Source of the DNA: Oscillatoria sp. FACHB-1407
Lineage (GTDB): Bacteria > Cyanobacteriota > Cyanobacteriia > Elainellales > Elainellaceae
Assembly (NCBI RefSeq): GCF_014697545.1
Contig: NZ_JACJSA010000005.1
Coordinates: 62,001 to 126,000 of the forward strand
Length of the DNA: 64,000 nt
Direction of reading: 5' to 3'
The first letter of the stretch is position 1; every line of letters starts with the position of its first letter. Under the pieces are notes generated by a model that worked only from the letters and a program-made list of their open reading frames with translations, did no database searches and was not told the DNA's origin. Both the position numbers and the translations under genes were made by a program. Shown here piece after piece: positions 37,682-46,169 of this stretch.

Positions 37682-39430
37682 TTAACTCGACATTTTCTGC
37701 CGAAATTCCTCTGCCATTTGAGGGGAGGGAATCTTGCTAGCCAGCTTCGTAATGAGTTGAGTTTTTGACAAATGAGGTTCCTGCGCCAGGACGTTATTCA
37801 CCACGAGCCGTGCCATGGGACCAATACATCGGGCTAACTCATACTCACACGAAGCCCGAAATTCCGGCGTGATCGTGGCACCCCCAGCAGGAGAACTGCT
37901 TTGCGCCGTAGGTGCGGTTGATGGTTGAGCCGTTGCTGTTAGAGGGGTGACCGCAGGGGTTGAAGCCTTGGAGGGTGAAGTCCTTTGAGGTGGGGGGCTT
38001 GCCTGATCAAGCGCATTCAAATCCACTAAAACTGCCTGGGCTGACTGATAACGGTCTTTGGGTTTGTCCGACAACATACGATACAGGATAGCTGCGAGGC
38101 GATCGCCCACTTCCACGTAGTCTTGCCACTTCCATTCCAGCGTTTGCGGGTCCATTAAATTACCCGGTTCCTGACCTGTCAACAGCACCAGAGCCGTTAC
38201 CCCCAACGCATACAGATCGCTGCATGGAAAACACTGCCCCATACTCAACTGCTCACGAGGGGCATAGCCCACCTTCCCTGCAAAGGATCCCTGGCTTTCT
38301 CGATTTGTACGCCCTGAGCTAATGGCTTGCAACTTAGTCATCGTCTGTTTTACCAGCCCAAAGTCAATCAACATGGGCTGCATCCGTACGGCGGGCGACA
38401 TGATGTTATCAGGGGAAATATCGCGGTGAATGATGCCCTGATCATGAATGTAGGTCAGAACGGGTAACAAATCCTTGAGCCACTGAATAATCTCAGCGGG
38501 TGAAAACACCTGCCCTGCCTGTTGTCGTTCTCGCAGGATCTCGGCATAGGTTTTGCCGTTGACGTATTCCTGCACCAGGAACAAGCGTCCTTTCTCCTCA
38601 AACCACGCTAAAAACTTAGGAATTTGAGGGTGATTGATTTGATAGAGGATACCGGCTTCCTTTTGAAACAACTCCCGTGCATTGTGAGCCGTATAACCAG
38701 CCGTCCAACGAGGGACAAATTCCTTGAGTACGCATAATTCATCAAACCGTTGCGTATCCGCTACCAAATAGGTGCGCCCAAATCCTCCTTCTCCCAGGGT
38801 GTGTTGAACCCGATACCGATTGACGATTAGGGTATCAGAGGATATTTCTCGAACTTGTTCTGTAGAGCTTACGGACGCTCTGACCTCAGTCGGTGTAATG
38901 TTATATGCCGGAATGGGATGCTGAATGTTCTTCAGTTCTAACTCGCCTAAGTACTCAGCGTTAAGGGAGAGTTGACTGCTCACCACATCAAATACTGTTT
39001 GCGAAATGCAGATCCCACCGGGGCTAGCGCAGGTTTGCAAACGAGCCGCAATGTTAACCCCGTTGCCCATTGCATCTTCTTGCCGAAAGAAAACATCTCC
39101 TAAATGGATGCCGATCCGATGCATCAGAACATCTGACGGAGACAGACGGCTCCCAGAATCGGCAATCGTTTTTTGAATTTCTAAAGCACAGGAAACCGCC
39201 TGCACCGCACTGGAGAAATACATCATGAGTCCATCTCCAGTAGACTTGAGCACCTGCCCCGAAAACTGAACACACAATCGGCGCATGATGCTAATGTCGC
39301 GGTTCATTAAATCGAGTGTGTGTTCTTCGGCAGTAGACATGCGGGCACTAAAGTTAACGCCGTCTGTAAAGACAATGGCGGCTAACGTGCGCTGACCACG
39401 AATGTCAACCGAAGGAGCATCAGAACTCAT
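37682..39430 (-). CDS. nucleotide cyclase-serine/threonine kinase fusion
   Basis: A 582-residue protein joining two catalytic modules. Residues about 1-195 form a class III cyclase: IVFTDGVNFSARM and KSTGDGLMMYF carry the metal Asp residues, EDAMGNGVNIAARL the Asp, Asn and Arg of the active site. Residues about 215-480 form a Hanks kinase: LGEGGFGRTYLV, VLKEFVP (ATP Lys), IIHRDISPDNIMS and LIDFGLVK. A Pro/Ala/Thr linker leads to a conserved-looking C-terminal helical domain (FRASCEYELARCIGPMARLVV). It has no membrane segment. Cyclase and kinase on one chain suggests cross-talk between cyclic nucleotide and Ser/Thr phosphorylation; both sites look intact. Confidence 0.92.
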   Translation of the reverse strand: MSSDAPSVDIRGQRTLAAIVFTDGVNFSARMSTAEEHTLDLMNRDISIMRRLCVQFSGQVLKSTGDGLMMYFSSAVQAVSCALEIQKTIADSGSRLSPSDVLMHRIGIHLGDVFFRQEDAMGNGVNIAARLQTCASPGGICISQTVFDVVSSQLSLNAEYLGELELKNIQHPIPAYNITPTEVRASVSSTEQVREISSDTLIVNRYRVQHTLGEGGFGRTYLVADTQRFDELCVLKEFVPRWTAGYTAHNARELFQKEAGILYQINHPQIPKFLAWFEEKGRLFLVQEYVNGKTYAEILRERQQAGQVFSPAEIIQWLKDLLPVLTYIHDQGIIHRDISPDNIMSPAVRMQPMLIDFGLVKQTMTKLQAISSGRTNRESQGSFAGKVGYAPREQLSMGQCFPCSDLYALGVTALVLLTGQEPGNLMDPQTLEWKWQDYVEVGDRLAAILYRMLSDKPKDRYQSAQAVLVDLNALDQASPPPQRTSPSKASTPAVTPLTATAQPSTAPTAQSSSPAGGATITPEFRASCEYELARCIGPMARLVVNNVLAQEPHLSKTQLITKLASKIPSPQMAEEFRQKMSS

Positions 39431-39628
39431 AGATACGCCAGGGTAAGAGAGTAGATCAGGCTGCGATAAGGGTCATGGCTTTCATGACGCTAATAACATC
39501 TACACCAGTCGTGGTAGTCAACCCCTAAAGTTTTCAGTATATACGGAAGTTTCTAGCGTGACATGAGAAGGTTGACTGCCTGCCGAATCTTTTATGCTTG
39601 GCGATTGCAATTGCCGCTATAGCAATAC

Positions 39629-40540
39629 CTATGGATTGTCTACAGCTAAAACCGCTGGCATTTCGCGAACGTTTGCCTCGATGGGTTCAACCTTCTGAAT
39701 GAATTCGATCAGCCGAGAGTAATCTGGTGCATCGCTGGTTGGAATATACCCTGCGTCCCCAGCTATGTCTGAGGTTGCCTGACTCAATGCCTGACGAATC
39801 ACCTGTTCCTGATTGCGCTCAATTCTTGGACCTAACAACACGGCTCCTGGCGGAATGGCTCGGCTCTGGTGAATCACCTGTAGCTCCACATCGACCTCAA
39901 ACTCGTATTCCTCTAATTGAGCCTGGGACAAAGCTGCTGCATCGATCGCCCCTTCGTCTAACCATTCCAGGGCAGTTTTGGGAGTGGGGGCAAAGCGGAT
40001 CTCTGCCAGAGTCAAGCCGTACAAGTCATAGAGCGGTAGATAATATCCAGCGGCAGAACCCTCTTCTCCCAATGCCAGGACTCGGTTTTGCAAATCCTTC
40101 AATTCCTGAATGCCACTGTCTGCCCGTACCACGAGTACCGAGGTTTCTGTGCCCTGACTTTCGAGGGGAAAGACGGGGAGGTATTGTTGCTGATCAATGG
40201 CGATCGCAGCTAACCCAGGAGGGGCAAACACAATCGACCACGACTGCCGTTGAATCTGTTCCAACGCTTGGATTTCGTTATAAACAGGCTCCAACTCAAC
40301 CACGGCTCCGGTTTGTTCACCCAGGTATTGTTTGAAGCGATCGTACTGCTCCAGTGAGGCAGTACCCTCGCCATAGCTGACGATACCTACTGTGAGTTTG
40401 CCGATGGGAGTTTCCGGCTCACGAGCACAACCCGCCATTAGCATCAGGCTCCCGACGAGTCCAACCGTCAGATACGGAGCAATTCGGGAGATGACTTTCG
40501 GCTGAAACCAAGTGTTTCTTAAACCGTGGACACTATTCAT
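39629..40540 (-). CDS. PhnD-like phosphate/phosphonate-binding lipoprotein
   Basis: A 303-residue periplasmic binding protein. The lipoprotein signal has a hydrophobic VGLVGSLMLMAGC with the lipobox Cys. The mature fold shows the PhnD pattern: LTVGIVSYGEG, YDRFKQYLGEQTG, WSIVFAPPGLAAIA, and SVLVVRADSGIQELKDLQN then LALGEEGSAAGYYLPLY. It should bind an oxyanion or similar small ligand. As with the oligopeptide-binding gene nearby, no permease or ATPase gene follows. It may instead signal, since such domains also serve as sensors. Confidence 0.85.
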   Translation of the reverse strand: MNSVHGLRNTWFQPKVISRIAPYLTVGLVGSLMLMAGCAREPETPIGKLTVGIVSYGEGTASLEQYDRFKQYLGEQTGAVVELEPVYNEIQALEQIQRQSWSIVFAPPGLAAIAIDQQQYLPVFPLESQGTETSVLVVRADSGIQELKDLQNRVLALGEEGSAAGYYLPLYDLYGLTLAEIRFAPTPKTALEWLDEGAIDAAALSQAQLEEYEFEVDVELQVIHQSRAIPPGAVLLGPRIERNQEQVIRQALSQATSDIAGDAGYIPTSDAPDYSRLIEFIQKVEPIEANVREMPAVLAVDNP

Positions 40541-40643
40541 CAGAATTCGATTAACTTGACGATGACTGTTAGTGATTACAGAGCGATCGCACCCTAACCC
40601 TGGAATTCTTTAAGAATCTTCCTACATCACTCTTGTTGGTGAC

Positions 40644-41291
40644 CTACTGACGCAACTCCAAAAGCCGCTGAGCCTCCGTCAAGCGGTTCTGAGCCTCAAT
40701 GTAGTCGGGATCAAGTTCGATTGCCTGTTGATAAGCGGCGATCGCCTCGGTCAGATTTCCCTGCTCAACCAATGCCTGTCCTAACCGAACATAGAGAAAT
40801 GGCTGTTCTGGAGAGAGTTCGATGGCACGACGAAAATTGGCGATCGCCTCTGGTAGCTCACCTTGATCCGCGAGTGCCATAGCTAACCTCATATAAGATG
40901 CTGCCTGATCGGGGTAAACCTCAACAGCACGACGGAGGCTAGCGATTAACTCTGCCTGCTCCGCTTCGGGGTTTGCCCGCAGCGGAGAGTCAGGAGGCAC
41001 ATAGGTATCAACAGCGTTTGGGTCGAGTTGCAGAGCGAGCAAAATCTGATCTGCTGCCTCCACCCGTCTACCTTGAGCTTGGAGTGCGTTGGCTAGATAA
41101 ATGTATGCAGGCACAGCATTTGGGTCACGTTCAAGAATGCTACGAAAAATGCGTTCGGCTTCATTGTAGTTGCCTGCGGCTTGAGCCGCGTTGCCCTGTT
41201 GATATAGGTCATCAACATTTGGGGTTGTAGAGCAGGCAGGAGTCGCTACAAGAAGCAGGGTCAGTAGGGGAGGAAATAACCAACGCAGCAT
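40644..41291 (-). CDS. TPR-repeat lipoprotein
   Basis: About 215 residues. The signal peptide begins MLRWLFPPLLTLLLVATPAC, with the lipobox Cys at about residue 20. Then come about five TPR-like units: ANALQAQGRRVEAADQILLA, AMALADQGELPEAIANFRRA and GQALVEQGNLTEAIAAYQQA, each ending in an LDP or LSP pattern. It is probably an envelope scaffold. The open frame extends 102 bp upstream to 41393, but that part is the translated REP hairpin and would bury the signal peptide, so the ATG at 41291 is used. It is divergent from the REP-associated transposase. Confidence 0.85.
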   Translation of the reverse strand: MLRWLFPPLLTLLLVATPACSTTPNVDDLYQQGNAAQAAGNYNEAERIFRSILERDPNAVPAYIYLANALQAQGRRVEAADQILLALQLDPNAVDTYVPPDSPLRANPEAEQAELIASLRRAVEVYPDQAASYMRLAMALADQGELPEAIANFRRAIELSPEQPFLYVRLGQALVEQGNLTEAIAAYQQAIELDPDYIEAQNRLTEAQRLLELRQ

Positions 41292-41315
41292 AGAAGGTCT
41301 GGAGCTTGGTGAAAC

Positions 41316-41348
41316 AGATCTGCGACTTCTTGAAGAAGTCGCAGATCT
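41316..41348. repeat. REP hairpin, left flank of the transposase
   Basis: A 33-bp palindrome with arms AGATCTGCGACTTCT / AGAAGTCGCAGATCT and loop TGA. It lies about 45-75 bp upstream of the transposase start, and just upstream of the divergent TPR lipoprotein start. Coordinates may be off by one or two bases. Confidence 0.9.
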
Positions 41349-41391
41349 AAGCAGCGATTTTGTATTCCTGGGAACTTTAAGAGCGAGGTTC

Positions 41392-41976
41392 ATGATCGAT
41401 GCAATGGCTAAACAGAAAACCTTTCCCCAGACAGGACAGTTCTATCACATCTACAATCGGGGCAACAATCGTCAAAGCATCTTCTTTGAACGCGAAAACT
41501 ATCTGCATTTTCTGCGCTTAATTCGTCAGAATCTAATCAATAACAATGTGGATGTAGCGGCATATTGTCTCATGCCCAATCACTATCACCTGTTGGTCTA
41601 TCTACAAACAGACGCATTATCAGAGGCAATGAAGTCTTTGTCGTTATCCTACACAAAGGCAATCAACAAACGGTTTAATCGAGTCGGTGCTCTATTTCAA
41701 GGTCGATTTCAGAAGATTCTGATCACAAATACTGAGCACCTGATTACTCTGACCCGTTATATTCACCTGAATCCAGTCAAAGCTGATCTTGTAAAGCAAC
41801 CAGAAGAGTGGGAGTTTTCCAGTTACCTGGAATATGCAGGATTACGAAATGGCAGTTTGCCAAAGCTGGAATGGGTTAAGGAGCAGATTGATGGCGATCG
41901 CGCTTATCAGATGTTTTTGGAAGATCACCATTTGCCTAACACTCCAGTGTTGAAGGGGTTGATGTTAGACGACTAG
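41392..41976 (+). CDS. REP-associated tyrosine transposase (Y1 HUH family)
   Basis: A 194-residue single-strand DNA transposase/endonuclease of the IS200-like TnpA-REP group. The HUH pair is in CLMPNHYHLLVYLQ (about 62-75). The catalytic Tyr is probably in SLSLSYTKAINKRFNRVG (about 86-103), followed by the family signature GALFQGRFQKILI and TRYIHLNPVKA. It is predicted to nick and join REP hairpins. Identical hairpins lie on both sides, and the stop codon overlaps the right one by two bases. The start may be the ATG at 41404 (MAKQKTFPQ). All motifs are intact, so it may be active. Confidence 0.92.
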   Translation: MIDAMAKQKTFPQTGQFYHIYNRGNNRQSIFFERENYLHFLRLIRQNLINNNVDVAAYCLMPNHYHLLVYLQTDALSEAMKSLSLSYTKAINKRFNRVGALFQGRFQKILITNTEHLITLTRYIHLNPVKADLVKQPEEWEFSSYLEYAGLRNGSLPKLEWVKEQIDGDRAYQMFLEDHHLPNTPVLKGLMLDD

Positions 41977-42007
41977 ATCTGCGACTTCTCGGAGAAGTCG
42001 CAGATCT
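41975..42007. repeat. REP hairpin, right flank of the transposase
   Basis: A 33-bp palindrome with the same 15-bp arms and loop CGG. It begins within the transposase stop codon (TAG at 41974-41976). Confidence 0.92.
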
Positions 42008-42164
42008 GACCCACCTCACGAAAACAGTTTGCCCCAGAAGCCTTTGTCTTGCTTCTCAAGTTGCTCAATCTGGTTGAGGGCATAGCGATACCTCTCTGTA
42101 TTGCCCTGTTGTTGATAAATTTTGCAGCTTCTCGATAATCAGCAAGTGCCCCTTGATTGTCACC
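42008..42164 (-). pseudogene. duplicated, frameshifted 3' end of the caspase-TPR gene
   Basis: These 157 bp closely match 42211-42367, the last part of the caspase-TPR gene plus its downstream bases, with a handful of substitutions. One base is missing (GATAAATTTTG against GATACAATTTTG), which breaks the frame of the TPR end. It is bounded by REP hairpins on both sides, so hairpin plus gene end form a tandem duplication with a 203-bp period. Confidence 0.9.
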
Positions 42165-42177
42165 TAGACAAGTAGCT

Positions 42178-42210
42178 AGATCTGCGACTTCTTTGAGAAG
42201 TCGCAGATCT
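42178..42210. repeat. REP hairpin downstream of the caspase gene
   Basis: A 33-bp palindrome with the same 15-bp arms and loop TTG. It lies just past the stop codon of the minus-strand caspase gene and may act as its 3' hairpin. Confidence 0.92.
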
Positions 42211-42218
42211 GACTCACC

Positions 42219-43784
42219 TCACGAAAACAGCTTGCCCCAGAAGCCTTTGTCTTGCTTCTCAAGTTCCTCAATCCGGTTAAGGGCATAGCGATACCTCTCT
42301 GTATTGCCCTGTTGTTGATACAATTTTGCGGCTTCTCGATAATCAGCAAGTGCCCCTTGATTGTCACCCAAAGCCAATTTGGCAGCCCCGCGATTGTTGT
42401 AATCATCAGCATAGTCCGGTTTTAAGCGAATGGCTTCGTTGTAGTCTTCGATAGCCCCTTGATAGTCGCCCAAAGCCCGTTTGGCAACTCCACGACCAGC
42501 ATAAGCCTTGGCATAGTCTGGCTTTAAGCGAATGGCGTCGGTGTAGTTGGCGATCGCTCCTTGTTTGTTGCCTACTCTAGATTTCTCTAATCCGCGATTA
42601 AAGAACTCCTCGGCAGTGAGAGATTCGGTCGGGGTTTGAGTAGCAGGTTCAGGTTTGGGGGGCTGAGGGATGACTGATGGTGTGGGTACTGCGATCGACG
42701 TTGCTGATTGGGTAAATTGGGCTGCAATGTCTTGCTCAATCGGAGTAATATCAGCATCACGCAAGCCCAACAACTGTTGCAGGGTTTGTAGAGCGTCTCG
42801 CGCTTCCTCTCCGAGGGGATATTCATGTTTGGCTTCAGCTAACAGAGCTTCTTGATACTTTTGCAAGTTAGCAATGCGTTCTCGATAGGGGCGAAAGACT
42901 TCGGCTTCAATATCGTCGGTTTCAGCCGGGGTCAAGCCCAACTGCTGTCGCAGAGTATTCAGCACGGCTCGACCTGCCGGACGGATTGTGTCTCCGGTGG
43001 CATATTTCGTCACCATCTTGCGATAGCGCAATCGGGGATTAGCCACCCTTGCCTTTGACAAAATGATTTCAAAGCCCAAATCCTTGAGGCAGATTAATTT
43101 GGGAGTCATGTTAGGGGCAGTTGCCCGCACCCGATCAAAGGCATAGTGGTGCAGTTCTTGCACCGAGATTTGTCCGTCTTCGTTGACATCGCCTGCTCCA
43201 GTTTCGATCCCTTCCACCAGATAGCGGGTATAGAGCGACAGTTCAGAGTCAGCTAGTTCTAAGGAATATTGGGTTGAGCTAGAGGAGGTCAACACCACCC
43301 GTCCTTCGGCTCCTAATTGACCTGATACATCCACTGAGCCATCATCTTTTAATCGCAGTTGCGGATCAAATGCCCCACTGAAGCAGCAATCGAGAATGAT
43401 GGTCTGGCGTCGGGCACGACTGTTATATAAAACGTCATGGACAAAGCGAGCAGCCACCGCCGAGGAACGAATCAAATCACCCCTGGTATTGTTTTGAGTG
43501 ATTGGAGTTGCAAAGTAGAGATTGCCGTTGTCGTCTTTGATGCCATGTCCAGAAAAATAAAGCAGCACCAGATCATCTTTAGTGCAATTTGAGAATAGAG
43601 TCTCAATCTCATATTGCATGGCTTGTGGCTCAGGATTGAGCAAGGGTTTCACCCTATCAAATTCACCCAGTTCTGAGTTTTGCAAGACACGCCGCATGGC
43701 TTCCACATCCCTAACTGCCGCAGGTAAGGGGTTTAAGCCTGAGTGATAGTTACTAACGCCGATGAGTAATGCGATCTTTGCCAT
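42219..43784 (-). CDS. caspase-family protease (orthocaspase) with TPR tail
   Basis: A 521-residue protein. The N-terminal caspase p20-like domain (about 1-240) begins MAKIALLIGVSNY; the catalytic His is in LVLLYFSGHGIKDDNG (about H75) and the Cys in TIILDCCFSGAFDP (about C132). DVNEDGQISVQELHHYAF resembles an EF-hand-like p10 loop. A middle helical region with two similar segments (GLTPAETDDIEAEVFRPYRE, GLRDADITPIEQDIAAQF) leads to three TPR units (AIRLKPDYAKAY, GDYQGAIEDYNEAI, GDNQGALADYREAA). It probably cleaves proteins after basic residues in a regulated death or stress response. It follows an EACC1-like gene on the same strand by 57 bp. Confidence 0.9.
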   Translation of the reverse strand: MAKIALLIGVSNYHSGLNPLPAAVRDVEAMRRVLQNSELGEFDRVKPLLNPEPQAMQYEIETLFSNCTKDDLVLLYFSGHGIKDDNGNLYFATPITQNNTRGDLIRSSAVAARFVHDVLYNSRARRQTIILDCCFSGAFDPQLRLKDDGSVDVSGQLGAEGRVVLTSSSSTQYSLELADSELSLYTRYLVEGIETGAGDVNEDGQISVQELHHYAFDRVRATAPNMTPKLICLKDLGFEIILSKARVANPRLRYRKMVTKYATGDTIRPAGRAVLNTLRQQLGLTPAETDDIEAEVFRPYRERIANLQKYQEALLAEAKHEYPLGEEARDALQTLQQLLGLRDADITPIEQDIAAQFTQSATSIAVPTPSVIPQPPKPEPATQTPTESLTAEEFFNRGLEKSRVGNKQGAIANYTDAIRLKPDYAKAYAGRGVAKRALGDYQGAIEDYNEAIRLKPDYADDYNNRGAAKLALGDNQGALADYREAAKLYQQQGNTERYRYALNRIEELEKQDKGFWGKLFS

Positions 43785-43841
43785 GGGTGCCGGGATGATG
43801 AGAAGGCGTTTGGGTGTTGGGTTGCGCTACACTTCACCCAC

Positions 43842-44216
43842 CTACGAGTTGACAAAATCTTGAGCGGCTTTGACCGCCGCTTCCAGTTCTTCGCGGCTAT
43901 GGGCAGAAACTTTAAGCTTTCTACCGTTGGCTTCAACCTCTAGTTCAATAGGCTTTCCACCGAGGCGATCGCCCAAAAAACCAAACAGCTTCTTAGCATT
44001 GGCGACACTAACCTCTGCCAGGAGCCAACCGGGTATAAATCCACCCAAAGCTTTGTTGCCTTCGGGGGGGTTGGGGTCAAGGACGCGATCGACTTCATCT
44101 ACCTCGTCTAGGTCTTGCAGTTCGGCGAGGAGTCGCTGTGCCTGTTCGTCGCGTTCTTCGGGGTCGAGGTCAGAGTCAATAAAGGCGATCGTGAGTTTGA
44201 TAGCGTCGGAGAACAT
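43842..44216 (-). CDS. EACC1-like small protein paired with the caspase
   Basis: About 124 residues from the ATG at 44216. A helical N-terminal part is followed by an acidic linker (LQDLDEVDEVDRVLDP), a Gly/Pro segment (LGGFIPGWLLAEV), then a helix-plus-strands module FLGDRLGGKPIELEVEANGR and ending LEAAVKAAQDFV. This matches my knowledge of effector-associated constant component 1 proteins, encoded beside caspase-like or trypsin-like effectors in predicted conflict systems. Assignment is by pattern and neighbour, not by search. It is transcribed 57 bp before the caspase gene and should be co-expressed with it. Confidence 0.7.
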   Translation of the reverse strand: MFSDAIKLTIAFIDSDLDPEERDEQAQRLLAELQDLDEVDEVDRVLDPNPPEGNKALGGFIPGWLLAEVSVANAKKLFGFLGDRLGGKPIELEVEANGRKLKVSAHSREELEAAVKAAQDFVNS

Positions 44217-44401
44217 AGGGTTATTACGGGGTTGAGGAGTCACTGAATTCTCTCTGTTTATAAGTTAACTCAGTGATTCCTCTGGTGAACTAGCAGTGTG
44301 CGAGGTTTTCTGCCAGTGTTTACCGTTGGGATGATCCGGTGCTGCTTCCCAAAAGGCTATCCCCCCGTCTGCTCAATTTCACGTGTCCTGATGCCAAAAA
44401 G

Positions 44402-44604
44402 AACTCATTGGTTACGAATGAGAACTATTTCGTTACGTATGAGTTCTTCTTCCCTACAAATGAGAAGTCTTTCGTTACGTATGAGAACTATTTCGTTACG
44501 TATGAGTTCTTCTTCCCTACAAATGAGAAGTCTTTCGTTACGTATGAGAAGTCTTTCGTTACGTATGAGTTCTTCTTCGCTACAAATGAGAACTATTTGA
44601 TTTG
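44402..44604 (-). repeat. 21-bp tandem array upstream of the EACC1-caspase pair
   Basis: Nine 21-bp units plus a partial one, of three types: AACTATTTCGTTACGTATGAG-like, AAGTCTTTCGTTACGTATGA-like and TTCTTCTTCCCTACAAATGA-like. All end in ATGAG. Both strands are open in several frames, giving seven-residue repeats (Leu-Ile-Arg-Asn-Glu-Arg-Leu type on the minus strand), an effect of 21 being a multiple of three. The rest of 44217-44748 holds a short GC stem (CTCCCCTTAG/CTAAGGGGAG type, about 44633-44650) and no credible gene. Confidence 0.88.
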
Positions 44605-44748
44605 AGAACACGACACATGCGACTCCTCCCAACCTCCCCTTAGTAAGGGGAGGTGCCGTAGGCGGTGGGGTTAGGTGTAACCCCAAAATCACAAACCTAA
44701 AATCCAAAATTAGGTTGGTACGATCGCCACCAATAACCCCCGTCGGAA

Positions 44749-45732
44749 CTACCGATCGCCCTCCTGTCCCACTTCCAGTCTGACGACCTGAGCGGGAGCT
44801 ACTCCAGTGGGAGGTGGCAAGAACATGCCGCCATTCGTCACGACGTAAATCCCAGTCCGATCGCCCCGTCTGCGTCCAAAGACGATCGCGGTACTACCAA
44901 TCACCCCCTGCTCTGCCTGAGCGATCGTGGTAACCTCTCCAGATGGAGTAATCTGCACAACACTGTTGTAAATGTGGGTTGCGCCGTAAAGGTTGCCATC
45001 GGTATCAAAGGCAAAGTCATCAATATTGACCTCCTCGACGAATACCTCTGGGCTACCTGCCTGTCCGCGTGAGGTGATGGGAACCTTTAACAGCAGCATT
45101 TTTTCCGTGTTAGAGACATAGAGCGTGCCGTCAAAGATTTTGATGCCGTTGACAGCCGGAATCGGACTTTCAGAACTGCTACGAGCCAGCAGCGGATGCT
45201 CTAACCAGATCTCAGCCGTGCGATCGCTCACGTCAAACTGCCAAATCACACCTTTATAGGAGTCGGCAATCAGATAGCGATCGCCCCTTAACCGAGTAAT
45301 GCCATTCAAAAAGATAGCATCGGGTAGAGTGGCTAGCACTTCGACGTTGCCACTACGGGAGACTCGTGAAATAATCGACGCATTGTTGGCATCCCATCCG
45401 GTCACCAGCAAACTTCCATTTGAGGCAAAGGCGATTCCCGTCGCTTTCCCAGGGAGTGTGGCGTAGAGTTCTGCGGTGCCTCCCGGTGTAATGCGAATAA
45501 TCTTGCCCTCTTCGTGACTGGTGATGAATAGCGTCCCTTGTGAATCAATCACAACATTTTCTAGAAAAGTATTCACCGGAAATTCAGCTACGCGGCGATC
45601 GGCAGCCAGTGTCACCGGATCATCGGCAAAGATGGGGGGCAAGCCTTGAGCCAGCGCAATCTGAGGAAAGGTCATCGCACTACTCCACAGACCAGTGGCG
45701 ATCGCGGCTACAAACAACGTCATTCCTTTCAT
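44749..45732 (-). CDS. exported SMP-30/gluconolactonase-like beta-propeller
   Basis: A 327-residue protein. The N-terminal signal peptide ([16 protein letters not shown] to about ALAQG, residue 29) directs it to the periplasm. The mature part shows six-bladed propeller repeats: [79 protein letters not shown] and [19 protein letters not shown]. Such proteins are often lactonases or sugar-acid binders; the catalytic metal ligands cannot be assigned with certainty. It stands alone. Upstream (45733-46169) no feature was found. Confidence 0.8.
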   Translation of the reverse strand: MKGMTLFVAAIATGLWSSAMTFPQIALAQGLPPIFADDPVTLAADRRVAEFPVNTFLENVVIDSQGTLFITSHEEGKIIRITPGGTAELYATLPGKATGIAFASNGSLLVTGWDANNASIISRVSRSGNVEVLATLPDAIFLNGITRLRGDRYLIADSYKGVIWQFDVSDRTAEIWLEHPLLARSSSESPIPAVNGIKIFDGTLYVSNTEKMLLLKVPITSRGQAGSPEVFVEEVNIDDFAFDTDGNLYGATHIYNSVVQITPSGEVTTIAQAEQGVIGSTAIVFGRRRGDRTGIYVVTNGGMFLPPPTGVAPAQVVRLEVGQEGDR

Positions 45733-46169
45733 GCTTGGCTCTTACAGATGAATACAACTAATACCGATTTAACTGGTTTCCAGTGCAAATTCGGACATTT
45801 GTAGGGGCAGGTTTAGCGGTTTACGAACAGCAAATCCAAGAACCTATCTGCAAAACCCGTCTCTACCAATATCTGCCTGGCTCACAATTTAATTTGGTAT
45901 AAACAAGATTCAAAACGCAAAGTTAGATTTAGGAGCCATTCTTTAGAAATATTTCTTTTTTGAATTAATGGCGTGTATTGCTGATCCAATGTATGAATTT
46001 CGTAGGGGCATTTCGCAAAACGCCGTACAGCGGTAGTCAATTTTTAAGCGTCATATCTGCATTCAGTAATGCCTGAAGTAATGACTTGAATCGCATGAAC
46101 GGGTGAATCAACCAATCGTGAATTTCAGTATTGTATTGGAGGCGATCGACTGCAAAAAAGGAGACTCAG
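45733..46169. other. non-coding gap
   Basis: No gene, repeat family member or clear regulatory site was recognised. The sequence is AT-rich with short phrases such as GTAGGGGC that recur in the window. The last 20 bases hold the ribosome-binding site (GGAGACTCAG) for the GST gene. Confidence 0.5.

Noticed and set aside
44402-44604. Possible CRISPR array
   Set aside because: Repeats are contiguous 21-bp units with no unique spacers, and no cas gene is present.
44298-44707. Heptad-repeat frames on both strands
   Set aside because: A 21-bp repeat without stops is open in several frames on both strands. There is no ribosome-binding site or unique flanking domain.
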